A DNA stretch of 64,000 nt, taken from Gammaproteobacteria bacterium (GTDB lineage Bacteria > Pseudomonadota > Gammaproteobacteria > SURF-13). The stretch lies in assembly GCA_030680605.1 (NCBI GenBank), contig JAUXUQ010000019.1, positions 62,001 through 126,000 of the forward strand, in the 5' to 3' direction. The notes beneath the pieces are model-generated. The model made no database searches, was not told where the DNA came from, and was given only the letters and a program-made list of their open reading frames with translations. Of the stretch, positions 62,515-64,000 are shown one piece after another. Numbering within the stretch: position 1 is the stretch's first letter; the number at the start of each line of letters is the position of its first letter. The position numbers were made by a program, and so were the translations under genes.

Positions 62515-63617
62515 GCAGGTGCTGCGGCCAGCGGCTGCGCGGTGCGGCAGGTGTCGAGTGTTGCGTGCAGCAATTGCGGGTCAAAGTCGGCGCTGATGAC
62601 GGCCTGACCGATGGCCCGTAGCAGTATCAGGTGCAATTTGCCGCCACTCACTTTTTTGTCGACGGCCATGAGCTCGAGCAGGCGCTCGCTGGTGAGTGCT
62701 GTGGGGGCCCGGGTCGGGAGCCGCGCCCGTTCCAACAGATCGACAGTACGTTGCTGGTCGGTGGCCGACAGCCAGCCCTGGCGGCGGGAGAGGTCGGCGG
62801 CCAGCGCCATGCCGGCGGCGATCGCCTCGCCGTGCAGCCAAGTACCATAGCCCAAGCCGGTTTCGATGGCATGGCCGAAGGTATGGCCGAGGTTGAGCAG
62901 TGCGCGCTCGCCGCTTTCGCGCTCGTCACGTACTACCACATCGGCCTTGTTGCGGCACGAGCGCTCGATGGCATAGGCCAGCGCGGCAGGGTCGCGTGCC
63001 AGTAGCGCTTCGATATTTCCCTCCAGCCAGGCGAAGAATTCAGCGTCGCGGATGAGGCCGTATTTGATGATCTCGGCGATGCCCGCGCCCAACTCGCGTT
63101 CTGGCAGCGTGCTGAGCGTCCCGGTATCGGCCAGTACCAGCCGTGGCTGGTAAAAGGCGCCGATCATGTTTTTCCCCAGCGGATGATTCACGCCGGTCTT
63201 GCCGCCGACCGAGGAATCGACCTGTGCCAGCAGCGTGGTGGGTACCTGGATGAAGTTTACGCCACGCTGATAGCTCGCGGCTGCAAAACCGGTGAGGTCG
63301 CCGATTACGCCGCCGCCGAGTGCAACCAGTGTCGTGCTGCGATCGTGGCGCTGGCTGAGCAGGGCGGTGAAAATTGTATTGAGGGTCTCCAGGGTCTTAT
63401 ACCGCTCACCATCGGGCAGCACCACGCTGTTGCACCGGAAATCTGTCAGCCCGGCCAGTGTCCGGTCAAGATAGAGTGGTGCCACGGTCTCGTTGCTCAC
63501 CACCATCACCTGTTGCCCGGTAACGTAGGGTGCAATCGCATCCCGCTGGCCGAGCAGGTCAGATCCGATGCAGATCGGGTAACTGCGTGATCCGAGATCG
63601 AGATGCAGTGTGGGCAT
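62511..63617 (-). CDS. aroB: 3-Dehydroquinate synthase
   Basis: Second step of the shikimate pathway. 368 residues, starting [18 protein letters not shown]-binding and metal motifs are present: [31 protein letters not shown] (spread over the active site), the zinc ligands in [13 protein letters not shown] and [11 protein letters not shown]. It is 24 bases downstream of aroK. Confidence 0.96.
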   Translation of the reverse strand: MPTLHLDLGSRSYPICIGSDLLGQRDAIAPYVTGQQVMVVSNETVAPLYLDRTLAGLTDFRCNSVVLPDGERYKTLETLNTIFTALLSQRHDRSTTLVALGGGVIGDLTGFAAASYQRGVNFIQVPTTLLAQVDSSVGGKTGVNHPLGKNMIGAFYQPRLVLADTGTLSTLPERELGAGIAEIIKYGLIRDAEFFAWLEGNIEALLARDPAALAYAIERSCRNKADVVVRDERESGERALLNLGHTFGHAIETGLGYGTWLHGEAIAAGMALAADLSRRQGWLSATDQQRTVDLLERARLPTRAPTALTSERLLELMAVDKKVSGGKLHLILLRAIGQAVISADFDPQLLHATLDTCRTAQPLAAAPA

Positions 63618-63641
63618 GGGTGTGTGTCTTGATGAGGGGCT

Positions 63642-64000
63642 TTATTTTACGTCATTCTGCTGCGGCTGTGGGCCGATGCGACGCAGGATTTCATTGACCA
63701 CGCTCGGTGTCCGGCGGCGATGGGTTTCGATGACGAGATCAGCGACGTCACGGTACAGGGGGTCACGTTCCTGTATCAGCTGCTCAAGGCGCGCGCGCGG
63801 GTCTTCAGTGTGCAGGAGTGGCCGGTGGGTGTCCCTGCCGATGCGGCGGAGCAGGTGTTCGACCGGGGCGCGCAGGTAGATGACGGTGCCATGTGCGGCG
63901 AGCCCGGCGCGGTTGGCAGGGTCGAGTATGGCGCCGCCACCGGTGGCGAGCACCATGTGTTTCTGCTGCACCAGTTCGGCCAGCATGGCTTTTTCGCGGG
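63642..64000 (-). CDS. aroK: Shikimate kinase (N-terminal part beyond window edge)
   Basis: Phosphorylates shikimate at O3. The frame remains open to the last base of the window; about 118 residues are visible, the family having about 170–180. Visible: VLATGGGAIL, RDTHRPLL (lid Arg), and DPLYRDVADLVIET. The Walker A end lies outside the window. The internal ATG at 63986 is not the start. It heads aroK-aroB-dgt-like. Confidence 0.93.
   Translation of the reverse strand, partial: REKAMLAELVQQKHMVLATGGGAILDPANRAGLAAHGTVIYLRAPVEHLLRRIGRDTHRPLLHTEDPRARLEQLIQERDPLYRDVADLVIETHRRRTPSVVNEILRRIGPQPQQNDVK

Overview
The window looks like chromosomal housekeeping DNA from a GC-rich gammaproteobacterium. 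The order argH–algZ/fimS–algR–hemC–hemD–hemX–hemY matches the arrangement known in Pseudomonas. The lptC-lptA-lptB-rpoN-hpf-ptsN-hprK-rapZ-PTS cluster, the epmA/efp/epmB group and aroK-aroB-dgt-gltB-gltD-hemE are also typical of Gammaproteobacteria. A genus cannot be named from sequence alone. I see no rRNA, tRNA, CRISPR array, insertion sequence, prophage or integrase. Coding density is very high and many neighbouring genes overlap by 1–4 bases.

Layout. 1–3.1 kb: arginine biosynthesis (argB, cut by the window edge, and argH on the other strand) with two small genes between them. 3.3–9.3 kb: an AlgZ/FimS–AlgR type two-component pair, then hemC-hemD-hemX-hemY. 9.3–20.2 kb: a ferredoxin-reductase-like oxidoreductase, an epimerase-like protein, xthA, prlC, aroE, ppx, ppk and hemB. 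20.2–21.1 kb: a lone type IV pilin gene with a sigma-54-type promoter and its own terminator, in locally AT-richer DNA. 21.2–28.7 kb: a GcvR-like ACT protein, bcp, a PIN-PhoH ATPase, an RND efflux pair and an EVE-domain protein. 28.8–36.7 kb: the LPS/Lpt genes, rpoN and the nitrogen-type PTS. 36.7–43.9 kb: corA with a candidate leader-peptide region, an EAL-HDOD protein, a Gld-like ABC exporter cluster and mutM. 44.0–51.5 kb: a cold shock protein, the EF-P modification genes, a FimX-like multidomain protein, a DUF1015 protein and htpX. 51.7–64 kb: parC, hemE, gltD, gltB, dgt, aroB and a partial aroK.

How the parts fit. Six haem-pathway genes (hemB, C, D, E, X, Y) lie at three separate sites. 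Four elements known in other bacteria to act on type IV pili are spread through the window: AlgZ/FimS–AlgR, sigma-54, a FimX-like c-di-GMP receptor candidate and a pilin gene with a -24/-12 promoter. The PTS branch has EIIA-Ntr, a mannose-family EIIA, HPr and a shortened HprK-like protein, but no ptsI; corA lies where ptsI commonly follows. The glutamate synthase, shikimate and dgt genes form one leftward block.

The least explained items are regulatory: a -24/-12 promoter in front of rpoN itself, a sigma-32-type promoter for htpX, two chained short reading frames leading into corA, a plus-strand terminator between htpX and parC that serves no visible gene, and a perfect 14-bp hairpin upstream of the pilin gene. 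I found no clear new defence or mobile system. All calls come from reading the sequence; no database search was run.
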